A stretch of 64,000 nucleotides of DNA from Tectiglobus sp965215755 (lineage in GTDB: Bacteria > Pseudomonadota > Alphaproteobacteria > Rhizobiales > Hyphomicrobiaceae). Below the pieces are notes generated by a model that did not search any database, was not told the DNA's origin, and saw nothing but the letters and a program-made list of their open reading frames with translations. Every line of letters begins with the position of its first letter. Positions within the stretch are counted from its first letter, which is position 1. The stretch spans positions 3,906,001 through 3,970,000 of the forward strand of contig OZ244119.1 in assembly GCA_965215755.1 (NCBI GenBank), written 5' to 3'. Below are positions 8,676 to 18,517 of this stretch, in pieces. The translations under genes and the position numbers were made by a program.

Positions 8676-10343
8676 TCATTCGATCGGTTCAATGAAGCGA
8701 TTGGTGATGGGGTAGCGGCGGTCTCGTCCAAAATTCCGTGATGATATTTTAACGCCTGGAGCGGCCTGCCGCCTCTTATACTCAGCGATATTCAGCAAGC
8801 GTGAGACGCGCCGGACCGTCTCGACGTCATGGCCACGTGCAACAATATCTGTGAGCGGCATCTCTTCTTCGACAAGGCATGTCAGAATGTCGTCCAGGAC
8901 GTCATACTCTGGGAGCGAGTCTTGATCTGTTTGATTTTCGCGAAGCTCCGCCGTGGGAGCCTTGGTGATGATGTTCGTAGGGATGACTTCTCCAGCAGGC
9001 CCAAAGGCACCTTGCGGGACGTTCTCATTGCGCCAGGCTGAAATGCGATAGACCTCTGTCTTATAAAGGTCCTTGATCGGGTTGTATCCACCGTTCATGT
9101 CGCCATAAAGCGTGGCGTAGCCGACCGACATCTCGCTTTTGTTGCCCGTTGTCACAACCATGCTGCCGAATTTGTTCGAAACGGCCATTAATATTGAGCC
9201 GCGTGTCCGGCTCTGTATGTTTTCTTCTGTGACACCAGGTTCCTGTCCGGCGAACAGGCCGGAGAGTGCGTTCAGAAAGCCTTCAACGGGCTCCGATATC
9301 GCAATGGTATCATAGCGGACCCCAAGTGCCTTCGCACAGGCAGCAGCATCGCTCAGGCTCTCCTCGGATGTATAGCGATAGGGTAGCATGATGCAGTGGA
9401 CGCGGTCGGCGCCCAGTGCATCAACCGCCATCGCGGCCACGAGCGCCGAGTCAATCCCTCCGGATAGCCCAAGGACCACACCTGGAAATCCGTTTTTGTT
9501 GACGTAGTCGCGCAGACCCAGAACGCAGCCGGCATAGGCGGACGCATCGCCCTCGGGAAGCAAGGCGCGTTCGGCAGGTGCGCAGGTCCATCCCTCAGCA
9601 CCGCGAGTCCATTCTGTGTAGACCAATGCCTCTTCCCAGGCTGGGAGTTGGGCCGCCAAGGATGCGTCTGAATTGAGGACGAAGGTTGCTCCGTCAAAGA
9701 CCAATTCGTCCTGTCCACCAAGTTGGTTGACGTAGACCAACGGCAAAGTGTTTTCCTTGACACGAGACACAGCGATGTTGGTGCGGACGACCGGCTTCTT
9801 CCAGTCAAATGGTGAGCCGTTAGGAACGACGAGGATTTCCGCGCCGCATTCAGCGAGGCACTCGCAAACGTCTTCTTTCCAAATGTCTTCGCAAATCGGA
9901 ACGCCCAGCCGGATACCACGGAAGTCGACGGGCCCAGGAAGCGGTCCGGGCTCGAAAACACGCTTCTCATCAAACACACCGTAATTCGGCAAGTCAGATT
10001 TGTAGCGGACGGCTTTGATCTCACCGTCGTCGATCAGGACCGCAGCGTTATAGACCATGCCGTCATCTGGCCATACGGTGCCGATGATGATGCCGGGTCC
10101 TTGTGTTACTTGCCCGGCCAATTGTTCAGCTGCCTCGCGGCACGCTTGAGCGAAAGCAGGTTTGAGGACGAGGTCTTCAGGCGGGTAACCCGACAGAAAA
10201 AGTTCTGAGAATACAATGAGATCGGCGCCTTGCTCCGCGGCCTTGTTATGCGCGGCCGCAGCCTTTTTGAGATTGCCCTCTAGGTCTCCGACGGTCGGGT
10301 TCAGTTGGGCGAGTGCGATACATAGTTTATCGGCGGTGCTCAT
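8676..10343 (-). CDS. nadE: Glutamine-dependent NAD+ synthetase
   Basis: From the ATG at 10343 (GGAAAAG ribosome site) the product has 555 residues. The N-terminal nitrilase-type glutaminase domain (about 1-260) shows the Glu of FSELFLSGYPPEDL, the Lys of RYKSDLPNYGVFDE and the Cys of VPICEDIW, which form the Glu-Lys-Cys triad. The C-terminal ATP-pyrophosphatase domain (about 270-555) carries LGLSGGIDSALVA. The enzyme converts nicotinic acid adenine dinucleotide to NAD+ using ammonia from glutamine. The upstream in-frame ATG at 10376 lacks a ribosome site. It lies downstream of the DAHP synthase gene on the same strand, about 110 bp apart. Confidence 0.96.
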   Translation of the reverse strand: MSTADKLCIALAQLNPTVGDLEGNLKKAAAAHNKAAEQGADLIVFSELFLSGYPPEDLVLKPAFAQACREAAEQLAGQVTQGPGIIIGTVWPDDGMVYNAAVLIDDGEIKAVRYKSDLPNYGVFDEKRVFEPGPLPGPVDFRGIRLGVPICEDIWKEDVCECLAECGAEILVVPNGSPFDWKKPVVRTNIAVSRVKENTLPLVYVNQLGGQDELVFDGATFVLNSDASLAAQLPAWEEALVYTEWTRGAEGWTCAPAERALLPEGDASAYAGCVLGLRDYVNKNGFPGVVLGLSGGIDSALVAAMAVDALGADRVHCIMLPYRYTSEESLSDAAACAKALGVRYDTIAISEPVEGFLNALSGLFAGQEPGVTEENIQSRTRGSILMAVSNKFGSMVVTTGNKSEMSVGYATLYGDMNGGYNPIKDLYKTEVYRISAWRNENVPQGAFGPAGEVIPTNIITKAPTAELRENQTDQDSLPEYDVLDDILTCLVEEEMPLTDIVARGHDVETVRRVSRLLNIAEYKRRQAAPGVKISSRNFGRDRRYPITNRFIEPIE

Positions 10344-10393
10344 TGCGATGTCTTTTCCACGCCAGCCTGGAGGCAATTAGGGGTCAAACAAAC

Positions 10394-10415
10394 GGCTGGC
10401 GCATATGCACCAGCC
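10394..10415 (-). terminator. Weak candidate terminator after the DAHP synthase gene
   Basis: GGCTGG (10394-10399) can pair with CCAGCC (10410-10415) around a ten-base loop. On the minus strand the stem is followed by GTTTGTTTG, a T-rich but interrupted tract. The stem is short, so this may only attenuate transcription into nadE. Confidence 0.35.
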
Positions 10416-10454
10416 ATCAGGTTGTCCAAATATATGCGGGGCTGGCGGCGGATG

Positions 10455-11843
10455 CTATTCCGCCGCTGCAATCGGTAGCGGATGGATCCGGCTTGAGCGC
10501 TCTTCCTTGAGTCGCTCCGCGACCAGAAACGCCAGTTCCAGGGCCTGATCTGCATTCAAGCGAGGATCGCAATGCGTATGGTATCGGTCCTCCAGATCGG
10601 CTTCGGTCAATGCGCGGGCACCGCCTGTGCATTCCGTCACGTTCTTGCCGGTCATCTCAACGTGAATGCCGCCGGCATGTGTCCCCTCAGCACGATGGAT
10701 GTCAAAGAAGGCGTTGACTTCCCGCAAGATCCGATCAAACGGGCGGGTCTTATACCCGTTATTTGATGTCAGCGTATTGCCGTGCATCGGATCGCAGGAC
10801 CAGATGACCCAACGCCCTTCCTTTTCGACTGCTCTAATGAGGGCAGGCAGCTTCTCGTGGATTTTCTCATCACCGAAGCGGCAAATCAGGGTCAATCGAC
10901 CAGGTTCATTCGCCGGGTTGAGAATATCGATGAGCTCCAACAACTCGCCGGGGTCGAGGCTCGGTCCACACTTCAGACCGATCGGGTTCTTGATGCCACG
11001 GCAGTATTCAACGTGCGCATGATCTGGCTGACGGGTTCGATCACCAATCCAAACGAAATGACCTGACGTCGCGTATGGATCGCCGGTGGTCGAATCTGTG
11101 CGCGTGAAGGCCTGCTCGTAACCGAGCAGCAGGGCCTCGTGACTGGTGTAGAACGGGACGGTCCGCAGGCCGGGTGTGGTCTCGGAGGTTATTCCGCACG
11201 CGTTCATGAATTCGAGTGCCTCGCTAATACGCGACGCAAGCTCTTCGTAGCGGCTGTTCTGCGGGCTTTCCGCAAGAAAACCGAGTGTCCATTGATGGAC
11301 CCGGTTGAGATCAGCAAAACCGCCCATTGAGAATGCACGGATGAGATTCAGGGTTGCGGCTGACTGTCGGTAAGCCTCGAGCTGACGGTTGGGGTCGGGT
11401 ATCCGCGATGCCTCAGTGAAATCCGAGCCATTGATGATATCTCCGCGGTAGCTTGGTAGCTCAAGTCCATCCTTTTTCTCCATTGGAGAAGAGCGCGGCT
11501 TGGCGAATTGACCTGCAATGCGGCCAATCTTGACGACTGGAAGACCACCAGCGTACGTCAGGACCACTGCCATCTGCAGAAAGACGCGGAAGAAGTCGCG
11601 GATGTTGTCAGCCTCATGCTCGACGAAGCTCTCGGCACAATCACCACCCTGCAGCAGGAAGCCGTTGCCCTGGGCAATTTCCGCGAGGGATTGCTTAAGG
11701 TTGCGCGCCTCACCAGCAAATACGAGTGGCGGAAAAGCCGACAGCTGCTTTTCCACAGCCGCCAGTGCAGCGGCGTCTGGATAGTCGGGGACCTGGACGA
11801 TCGGCTTTGATCTCCAGCTGTCTGGACTCCATGCGGCCGGCAT
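10455..11843 (-). CDS. 3-deoxy-7-phosphoheptulonate synthase, class II
   Basis: The product has 462 residues, typical of class II (plant/mycobacterial-type) DAHP synthase. Signature segments include QGGDCAESF (metal-binding Cys at about 67), KIGRIAGQFAKPRSSP, HFVWIGDRTRQ, GLKCGPS and CDPMHGNT. It condenses phosphoenolpyruvate and erythrose 4-phosphate at the entry of the shikimate pathway. The start ATG is followed by AAWSPDSW, the usual class II N-terminus. In alphaproteobacteria this gene is variously called aroG or aroF, so no symbol is given. A GAGAG ribosome site precedes the start. Confidence 0.96.
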   Translation of the reverse strand: MPAAWSPDSWRSKPIVQVPDYPDAAALAAVEKQLSAFPPLVFAGEARNLKQSLAEIAQGNGFLLQGGDCAESFVEHEADNIRDFFRVFLQMAVVLTYAGGLPVVKIGRIAGQFAKPRSSPMEKKDGLELPSYRGDIINGSDFTEASRIPDPNRQLEAYRQSAATLNLIRAFSMGGFADLNRVHQWTLGFLAESPQNSRYEELASRISEALEFMNACGITSETTPGLRTVPFYTSHEALLLGYEQAFTRTDSTTGDPYATSGHFVWIGDRTRQPDHAHVEYCRGIKNPIGLKCGPSLDPGELLELIDILNPANEPGRLTLICRFGDEKIHEKLPALIRAVEKEGRWVIWSCDPMHGNTLTSNNGYKTRPFDRILREVNAFFDIHRAEGTHAGGIHVEMTGKNVTECTGGARALTEADLEDRYHTHCDPRLNADQALELAFLVAERLKEERSSRIHPLPIAAAE

Positions 11844-12231
11844 AATTCTCTCCTACGCAGTCTTAGGTGTTGTGACGGATGTGTTGCCGCTCTTGAAGCA
11901 GCTTTTTGGTTATGTGGCGGGCTTATAGGACAAGCCGGAGCCGCTGTCAGCCCTATGATCCGCACGGGGCTCATTGATCGCGGATGTGACGCCGCATGAT
12001 GGCCAAGATCACAGGTGGGATAGCGCGTTCGAATCAATCCCCGCGTTTGTCGAATTGCCTAGTTCTGCGGCTCACAAAACAGTTTCGCCACAAAAAGCCT
12101 TGGATTCTTCGAGTCGCATGAGCAACTGAGGTTGGCAATATCGCCAATGATGTGCAAACAGGGACAAATTTCGTCACGGCTGAGTCGCGAGTACTGGTGC
12201 CCGAGGGGCGCAAACAACCAAGGGGTTGATC
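11844..12231. other. Intergenic region between divergent genes
   Basis: This 388-bp stretch lies between the divergent DAHP synthase and HerA-like ATPase genes. No convincing small gene, RNA or promoter pair is seen. The AGGGG at 12221-12225 is the ribosome site of the ATPase gene. Confidence 0.5.
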
Positions 12232-13713
12232 ATGCTGCAAGATGGCAAGATTTTTGTCGGTAAGAGTGGCAAGGGAGAGTACCTGGATCTCGCGCTTGCG
12301 AACCGGCACGGTCTGATTACGGGCGCCACGGGTACGGGTAAGACGGTTTCCCTACAAGTTCTGGCGGAGGGCTTCTCAGATGCGGGTGTTCCCGTGTTTG
12401 CCGCTGACATTAAAGGGGACCTCTCCGGCATCGGCATGGCCGGTGAGCCGAAAGACTTCATCGACAAGCGGCTACAGGATGTTGGTCTGCCGGCGTTTGC
12501 ACCGAAGAGTTACCCGACCGTGATGTGGGACGTGTTTGGCGAGCAGGGCCATCCTATTCGCGCCACCGTCACCGACATGGGCCCAATTCTTCTCTCTCGG
12601 TTGCTTGAACTCAATGAAGTTCAGGAAGGTGTGCTCAACATCATGTTCCGTGTCGCCCAGGACGAGAACATGCCGATGCTTGACCTGAGCGATCTGCGCT
12701 CGATGGCTGTCGCTGTCGACGAGCGCTCAAAGGAGCTCTCTGCCAAGTATGGAAACATTGCTTCGGCTTCAGTTGGTGCTATTCAGCGCCGACTGCTTGT
12801 CTTGGAAGACCAGGGGGCGAACCAGTTCTTCGGCGAGCCAGCTGTCGATATTCAGGACTTCATGAAATCGACCTACGACGGGCGTGGTTTCGTCAACCTC
12901 CTGGCCGCGGACAAGCTGTTCCAAAACCCGCGCCTGTACGCGACATTCCTATTGTGGCTGTTGACCAAGCTTTGGGAAGAACTGCCGGAAGTCGGCGATC
13001 AGCCCAAGCCGAAGATGGTGTTTTTCTTCGACGAGGCGCACTTGTTGTTCGATGAGGCACCCAAGGCACTCTTGGAGCGCGTCGAACAGGTAGCACGCTT
13101 GATCCGTTCGAAGGGCGTCGGGATCTACTTCATCACGCAAAACCCACTCGATGTCCCAGACACAGTGTCCTCGCAGCTGGGCAACCGGATCCAGCATGCG
13201 CTGCGCGCTTACACGCCACGCGAACAACGGGCCGTGCGGGCCGCTGCGGAAACGTTCCGACCGAACCCGGAATTAGATACGGAGCGCGTGATACTCGAAC
13301 TGAAGGTCGGTGAAGCCCTGGTGTCGTTCCTGGAGAATAAGGGTGAGCCATCGATCGTGCAGCGGACGTTGATTCGCCCCCCGAATGGCCGCATCGGACC
13401 GATGACAGCTGCAGAGCGCGCCGAAGCAATGTCGCGCAGTCCGGTTGCCGGCAAGTACGACACGGCGGTTGATCGAGAGAGCGCTCACGAAATGCTGCAG
13501 GCGCGTGCTGCCAAGGTGGCAGAGCAACGCGCGGCGGCTGAAGCCGAGGCCGAGGCCAAGAAGAGCAGCTGGGCGCATGTTGTCTTCGGCAAAGGTCCGC
13601 GCGGCGGCCGTTCGCTCGGAGAACAAGTGACGCGTGATGTTGGTCGTTCGATTATGCGGCGGATCATCTCTGGTTCACTGCGCTCGGTATTCAAAGCGAT
13701 CGGCATGCGCTGA
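12232..13713 (+). CDS. HerA-like P-loop ATPase (DUF853/YjgR family)
   Basis: From the ATG at 12232 (AGGGG six bases upstream) the product has 493 residues; the TTG at 12226 overlaps the spacing of that site and is less likely. Walker A is GATGTGKT at about 31-38, followed by DIKGDLSGI. Walker B is FFFDEAHLLFDEAP at about 263. A sensor-like segment ITQNPLDVPD follows. This is the DUF853/YjgR family, a HerA/FtsK-superfamily hexameric ATPase group. HerA proper is a DNA translocase paired with the nuclease NurA, but the bacterial DUF853 members have no established role. The C-terminus is Ala/Glu-rich, then basic. It stands alone and ends at a strong terminator. Confidence 0.92.
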   Translation: MLQDGKIFVGKSGKGEYLDLALANRHGLITGATGTGKTVSLQVLAEGFSDAGVPVFAADIKGDLSGIGMAGEPKDFIDKRLQDVGLPAFAPKSYPTVMWDVFGEQGHPIRATVTDMGPILLSRLLELNEVQEGVLNIMFRVAQDENMPMLDLSDLRSMAVAVDERSKELSAKYGNIASASVGAIQRRLLVLEDQGANQFFGEPAVDIQDFMKSTYDGRGFVNLLAADKLFQNPRLYATFLLWLLTKLWEELPEVGDQPKPKMVFFFDEAHLLFDEAPKALLERVEQVARLIRSKGVGIYFITQNPLDVPDTVSSQLGNRIQHALRAYTPREQRAVRAAAETFRPNPELDTERVILELKVGEALVSFLENKGEPSIVQRTLIRPPNGRIGPMTAAERAEAMSRSPVAGKYDTAVDRESAHEMLQARAAKVAEQRAAAEAEAEAKKSSWAHVVFGKGPRGGRSLGEQVTRDVGRSIMRRIISGSLRSVFKAIGMR

Positions 13714-13744
13714 GCGGATAGATCGAAGCCATGTGATGAGTTTG

Positions 13745-13773
13745 GGCCAGCTTGCTCGGCGAGCTGGCCTTTT
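13745..13773 (+). terminator. Rho-independent terminator after the HerA-like gene
   Basis: GGCCAGCT (13745-13752) pairs with AGCTGGCC (13762-13769), extended inward by a G-T and a G-C pair, and is followed at once by TTTT then ACGTTTT. This is a textbook intrinsic terminator 31 bp after the stop codon. Confidence 0.88.
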
Positions 13774-13875
13774 ACGTTTTGAGGTTGGTGACGTGCCGCA
13801 CATAGATCGGCACTTTTTGGCGTTACCCGGTTCAGCCGTCTTAAATCATCGCGGATTGCTGTTCCCGATTAACAA

Positions 13876-15393
13876 TCAGTCCATCAAGCCGAAGCGGCAG
13901 AAAAGTTCAGCTGGGGCATCATGGCGTTTCATCTCAGATCGTATGAGCTCCAGCAGGTATTGCTCGATCTCGGGAGCGTCTATAGCCGTCATTTGATGCG
14001 GGTCACTCTCCAGGTCATATAGAACTGTTTTTGCATCGGCGAGGCCACCTTGTCGGGGGGAGCGCTTTGCATCAGATAGAGCGGGCACCTTCAACAGAGG
14101 TGCGCCTCTTGTGAAATCGAAGCCGTGATGCAGAACAGCTTGTTGCAGTTCTCTGACTTCAAACAAGCTCCGATTGTGCATTGGCATCAGCGTATACTCG
14201 TAAAGTTCTTTTTCTTCCATAGCTTCTGGATAGAGGAAGTATGTGTATCTGCCGTTGGTGGCATTGATGGCGCCGCCGAATATGCCGTAAAGCGCGACGT
14301 CCCTGATCTTGTCTGTTTCACCGGCCAGCAGAGGCAGAATTGAATGCCCTAAGACATGCTCTTCCGGTGACTGGTCAAACAAGTCGAGGAGTGTCGGCAT
14401 GATGTCCGTTGTTTGCGTAAGTGCGGAAATGCGAGAGCCGGCCTTGTTGGCATGTTTCGGGCTGTAGATGAGCAACGGGATGTTGGCGATCTCGTTGTAG
14501 AATGGCATGCGGTTCTTAGCCCACCAATCATGCTCGGACAAAAGGAAGCCGTGGTCCGTGGTGAGAACAATCGCTGTATCATCCCAGCGATTGTGCTTAT
14601 CGAAGTCGTCTAGGATCCGACCAAGTTGGGCATCACACAGGGCGACAAGCGCGGCATAGTTTGCGCGCAGTTCCTCTATCTCCTCCGGTGCTTCTTCTAC
14701 TTTGCGATATCGTGGCCAATCCAAAGTCGGACCATCGTAAGCGGACGGCAGTGTTGTCCTGTATAGATCTGGTGCAAAGAACGGTTCGTGCGGATCGAAT
14801 GTCTCAAGCTGAAGCAGCCAATTGTCGTGTTCTCCGTTTTGATCCAGGAATTCTAAAGCTGCATCAAAACACTGGACGCAGGGGAAGTCCGTTTCCTGTT
14901 TGATAGCTGCTCGATTTATCATGCCCTGCAGGCGATGCCCGCTGCGCGTGTCTTCGAATTGAAGTGGATGGTACTGTTCGCGAAAACGCTCAAGGGGTGG
15001 TTTGACCATCGCGATCCATGGATCGGATTCCTGGCCGCGGATGAAGTCCCAGGTTGTATAGCGTGTGTGGTACGTCGCTCCGCCGTCTTCAAAGTAGTGG
15101 TAATGGTCTGAGATGAGATGTGAGTAAATTTCTGCGCCTTTGAGTTGGGCTGGGAAGCTATTGTCGAATGGCTCCAATGGTCCCCAACTCCGATGCAGAA
15201 AACAGAGCCGTCCGGTGTGCATGTCTCTTCTCGCCGGCATACACGGCATTGAGCCGATGTAGTGGCTGTCGAATGTCACCGCGCGGTTGGCCAGTCTCTC
15301 AAAGTTCGGGGTCGGAAGTGAGCCGCCATAGCAGGAGAGCGCGTGTGCGTTCAGGCTATCGAACAATAGAAACAGGGTGCGCAAAGGCTTCAT
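13876..15393 (-). CDS. Sulfatase (alkaline-phosphatase superfamily)
   Basis: The product has 505 residues. The formylglycine-type sulfatase signature CMPARRDMHTGR begins at Cys51 (C-x-P-x-R), preceded by GSMP. Metal-site segments include LFDSLNA near residue 12 and TTDHGFLLSEHDWW in the middle. There is no signal peptide, so the enzyme appears cytoplasmic. Type I sulfatases hydrolyse sulfate esters after their Cys is converted to formylglycine; some relatives of this form are phosphonate or phosphodiester hydrolases that keep the same motif. No formylglycine-generating enzyme gene or transporter is adjacent, so the substrate cannot be inferred. Confidence 0.88.
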   Translation of the reverse strand: MKPLRTLFLLFDSLNAHALSCYGGSLPTPNFERLANRAVTFDSHYIGSMPCMPARRDMHTGRLCFLHRSWGPLEPFDNSFPAQLKGAEIYSHLISDHYHYFEDGGATYHTRYTTWDFIRGQESDPWIAMVKPPLERFREQYHPLQFEDTRSGHRLQGMINRAAIKQETDFPCVQCFDAALEFLDQNGEHDNWLLQLETFDPHEPFFAPDLYRTTLPSAYDGPTLDWPRYRKVEEAPEEIEELRANYAALVALCDAQLGRILDDFDKHNRWDDTAIVLTTDHGFLLSEHDWWAKNRMPFYNEIANIPLLIYSPKHANKAGSRISALTQTTDIMPTLLDLFDQSPEEHVLGHSILPLLAGETDKIRDVALYGIFGGAINATNGRYTYFLYPEAMEEKELYEYTLMPMHNRSLFEVRELQQAVLHHGFDFTRGAPLLKVPALSDAKRSPRQGGLADAKTVLYDLESDPHQMTAIDAPEIEQYLLELIRSEMKRHDAPAELFCRFGLMD

Positions 15394-15526
15394 CCGCTTT
15401 GGTCGTTGGGCAAATCAAGCTAGCACACATGCGAACAGACCGGTCGAACAAACCGGTGAGTTGAAACAGCATCGAAGTCGGCAAGCAAAGTGGATCGATC
15501 TGAAGGCTTAGGTTAATTTCTCCAGC

Positions 15527-16930
15527 CTACTGGAAAGGCACTTCGTTGAAAGCCCGCAGCTTGCGAGAGTGGAGGTGCTCCACCGGCAGGTCGCGCATGA
15601 TTTCCAAGGCTCGAATGCCGATGGCGAGGTGCCGGTCGACCTGGTTGCGGTAAAACTCTGAGGCCATTCCCGGGAGTTTCAATTCGCCATGGAGCGGCCG
15701 ATCGGAGACGACGAGCAGGGTCCCGTAAGGAACGCGGAATCGAAATCCGTTAGCGGCGACTGTTGCGCTTTCCATGTCGAGCGCGATGGCGCGGGATTGG
15801 GAAAACCGCCGGATCGGTTCCGCCTGGTCACGAAGTTCCCAATTGCGATTATCAATCGAAGCAACTGTTCCGGTTCGCATGACCTCCTTAAGCTCTCGCT
15901 CAGAGACGCCGGCGACTTCAGCAACGGCTTGCTCGAGCGAGATCTGGACCTCGGCCAGTGCCGGGATCGGCACCCACAGAGGCAGATCCGCGTCGAGGAC
16001 GTGATCGTCACGGACATAGCCATGCGCGAGCACATAGTCGCCAAGTTGCTGGGTGTGTCGTAGCCCTGCGCAATGTCCCAGCATCAGCCAGGCTGACGGA
16101 CGCAAGACGGCGAGATGATCTGTCATGGTCTTGGCGTTGGACGGGCCGACGCCGATGTTGACAAGCGTTATCCCGCTGAGGTCCGCACGCTGCAGATGAT
16201 AGGCCGGCATCTGTGGCCCATGACCACCTGCAGGGGGTTCAACAAACGCGGTGTAGCCGCTTGCTGGATCTTTGATGAGCTTTTCTGCGACCTTGCGGAA
16301 GCCGTCGATATAGAACTGATAGTTGGTCAGCAGGACGAAGTTCTGGAAATGGCTGCTATCGGTTCCTGTGTAATGACGGAGACGATGCAGGGAATAGTCA
16401 ATCCGTGGCGCCGTGAAATGCGATAGTGGGCGCAGGTCGTTTGGTCCGAGATCAACTTCTCCGTTGACCCACTCATCATCCATGACAGCGAGATCCGGCG
16501 GATCGAATAATGTCTGAAAGCGCTCAATTTGCTGACTATTCAGGCCATGCTCGACATGGATGCCATCCGGGAATGCAAAGTGGATCGGAAGGGGCACGTC
16601 GGAGAGGCCAATGTCGAACGTACATTCGTGGTTGTTGCGCAGTTGGGTCAATTGCTCGGTCAGATAGCCTTTGAACAAGTCAGGCCGCGTAATCGTTGCT
16701 TCATAAATACCCGGCTGGTCGCAGAACCCGTAGGACTGCATCATGCGTGAATGCCGCCTGGTTCCAACGTTGGTTGTGATCTTGGGGTAGTAGGCCCGCG
16801 CGGGTTCGGCAATAGCGGTTCCTTCTGCGAACTTGGCGAATTGTGCCCGCAGATGACCGGTCTGCTTTTCATAGAGCTTGATCAGCGCGGCAACGGCCTT
16901 GTCAGGGTCCGCATAGGATTTTGGTTTCAT
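15527..16930 (-). CDS. amn: AMP nucleosidase
   Basis: From the ATG at 16930 (AGG nine bases upstream) the product has 467 residues; the ATG at 16972 has no ribosome site. The N-terminal Amn domain includes ARAYYPKITTNVGTRRHSRM and the C-terminal nucleoside phosphorylase-like domain includes VNIGVGPSNAKTMTDHLAV, MLGHCAGLR and IALDMESATVAANGFRFRV. The enzyme splits AMP into adenine and ribose 5-phosphate and helps control adenylate pools in the cytoplasm. It lies downstream of the CoA-transferase gene on the same strand, 87 bp away, with no clear functional link. Confidence 0.94.
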   Translation of the reverse strand: MKPKSYADPDKAVAALIKLYEKQTGHLRAQFAKFAEGTAIAEPARAYYPKITTNVGTRRHSRMMQSYGFCDQPGIYEATITRPDLFKGYLTEQLTQLRNNHECTFDIGLSDVPLPIHFAFPDGIHVEHGLNSQQIERFQTLFDPPDLAVMDDEWVNGEVDLGPNDLRPLSHFTAPRIDYSLHRLRHYTGTDSSHFQNFVLLTNYQFYIDGFRKVAEKLIKDPASGYTAFVEPPAGGHGPQMPAYHLQRADLSGITLVNIGVGPSNAKTMTDHLAVLRPSAWLMLGHCAGLRHTQQLGDYVLAHGYVRDDHVLDADLPLWVPIPALAEVQISLEQAVAEVAGVSERELKEVMRTGTVASIDNRNWELRDQAEPIRRFSQSRAIALDMESATVAANGFRFRVPYGTLLVVSDRPLHGELKLPGMASEFYRNQVDRHLAIGIRALEIMRDLPVEHLHSRKLRAFNEVPFQ

Positions 16931-17017
16931 GTAATGACCTGTTGTCTTGGGACCCGGCACCTCGTGGTCCATCGTGCAGCGGCGATCTTGAAAGCGTCTT
17001 TGGAACAGACGAAAACG

Positions 17018-18427
17018 TCACGAATAGGGGTACGGAACCGGTGCCAATTTTGTTACTGCAGGGGTCAGCGAGAGCTGTGCCGGATATTTCACAGCGGTCA
17101 GCAGGCCATAGTCTGAGGGGATGTCGGTCATGAGATCAGCAACGTCGTCATTCGTTGGGGTTGTGACTGTGAATCCCTCCTCAATGCGCCCCAATGACTC
17201 GAGCCAATGTCGTGTGCGTGCGAGTGCCACGCGGACCCGCCAGCTACCGCCTTCGGTCGCCCGCTTGTAGAGGCCTGCCATGGCGCCCAATGCCATGAGA
17301 TGACCAGAGGCAAAGTCGAGTCCCTGGCATGGAAGCGGCTTTGGTCCATCAATACCTGCTGCTCGTGCTTCAGCGACATTCAACCCTGTTGCAGTTTGCA
17401 CCAAGGAATCGAAGCCGCGCCGTAGGGCCCATGGGCCCTTGTGACCCCAGGCAGAAACCGACACGGCGACGATCCCGGGTCGGAGTTCGGCGAGACGTTC
17501 TGGTGAGAAGCCTTTGTTGTCGATGGTGCCTGGGCGGTATCCTTGTGCGAAAACATCCGCCGACGGCACCCGCGCAGCGAGAGCCGCGCGTCCATCTTCC
17601 GTTGCGAGATCAAAGAATTCAGAACGTTTTCCGCGACCCGCGTCGGCTTCCAACGAAAGCGAGTCGCGATTGAGTTGCTGTGATGCAATTCGTGTTACGT
17701 CGGCACCATGCGCTGCCAACGTACGGCCACACACCGGGCCGGCAATAACGCGTGTCAGATCCAGAACAGTAATGCCAGAGAGAGGTTGCGTGCCCGTCAC
17801 TGGCAATGGTTCAGGAGGTGCATCGCCAATTTTGTCGACATCGAACAGCGGTAGTGTTGCGAGCGCCGCGGCATGGGGATGGGCCGCCCACTCTTCAGGA
17901 GACCGCATCATGAAGACCACCAATCCCTTTTCAGCGCAGGCGTCCTCGAAGTCTTGTGCTGTCCAATTCTTGAGTGTCGCTTGGACCGCTTCTTTTGTCG
18001 GCTCGCATTTGAGGATGGACAACGTGCCGGCTTCATGATGTGGGAAATTGGCATGGATCCGGACCCAGCGATCATCGCCGCACTGATAGAGGCCGGCAAT
18101 ACGTCCCCAGAGATCGGGTGGAGGACCGTTATTGATCCTGATCCGGCTTTCACTCAGGAATTCAGCTTCAGCATGACGTGATGAGACAGAAATAGTTTGT
18201 TGCTTGCCGGATCGCAAACGCCAGAGTTCTGCTGCCGCCAGGGCAGCAGATGCGACAGTTGATGTCGCCATGGCAGCAACGTGAAATGACGATGGCAGTG
18301 TAGGCGCCGCGACCTGCAAGTCGGCTTGCGCGAGGGCGGCTTCAGGCAGTCCGGCGAGCTTCCAGATGTCGGCCAATGCTCTTTTTGAAACGGCTTGTAT
18401 GTTTGCTGCCGAAGGTGCGTCCGCCAT
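17018..18427 (-). CDS. CoA-transferase family III protein, duplicated/permuted layout
   Basis: From the ATG at 18427 (GGAGG seven bases upstream) the product has 469 residues. The usual N-terminal signature of CaiB/BaiF enzymes, PLSGITVLDLTRVIAGP, appears in the middle (about residue 215), and the catalytic-Asp segment PCQGLDFASGHLMALG lies at about 385. The first half carries segments normally found late in the fold (GLYQCGDDRWVRIHANFPHH; AAELWRLRSGKQQTISVSSRH). A related GGSWRVRVALART occurs near the C-terminus. Family III enzymes move CoA between carboxylic acids. I believe homologues with this layout exist, but substrates are unknown. It follows the MetF-like gene on the same strand after 184 bp. 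Confidence 0.88.
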   Translation of the reverse strand: MADAPSAANIQAVSKRALADIWKLAGLPEAALAQADLQVAAPTLPSSFHVAAMATSTVASAALAAAELWRLRSGKQQTISVSSRHAEAEFLSESRIRINNGPPPDLWGRIAGLYQCGDDRWVRIHANFPHHEAGTLSILKCEPTKEAVQATLKNWTAQDFEDACAEKGLVVFMMRSPEEWAAHPHAAALATLPLFDVDKIGDAPPEPLPVTGTQPLSGITVLDLTRVIAGPVCGRTLAAHGADVTRIASQQLNRDSLSLEADAGRGKRSEFFDLATEDGRAALAARVPSADVFAQGYRPGTIDNKGFSPERLAELRPGIVAVSVSAWGHKGPWALRRGFDSLVQTATGLNVAEARAAGIDGPKPLPCQGLDFASGHLMALGAMAGLYKRATEGGSWRVRVALARTRHWLESLGRIEEGFTVTTPTNDDVADLMTDIPSDYGLLTAVKYPAQLSLTPAVTKLAPVPYPYS

Positions 18428-18517
18428 ACTTAGTCCTCCGTCCGACCGGGTCTCGTTGGGCCCAGGTGATATCATCGTTGCTCGGAGTATACATCTACAA
18501 GGTGGTGTTGCGCATCT

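Noticed and set aside
12034..12309. A 91-residue minus-strand frame upstream of the HerA-like gene
   Set aside because: It overlaps the start of the HerA-like gene, whose frame and ribosome site are clear, and shows no family resemblance.
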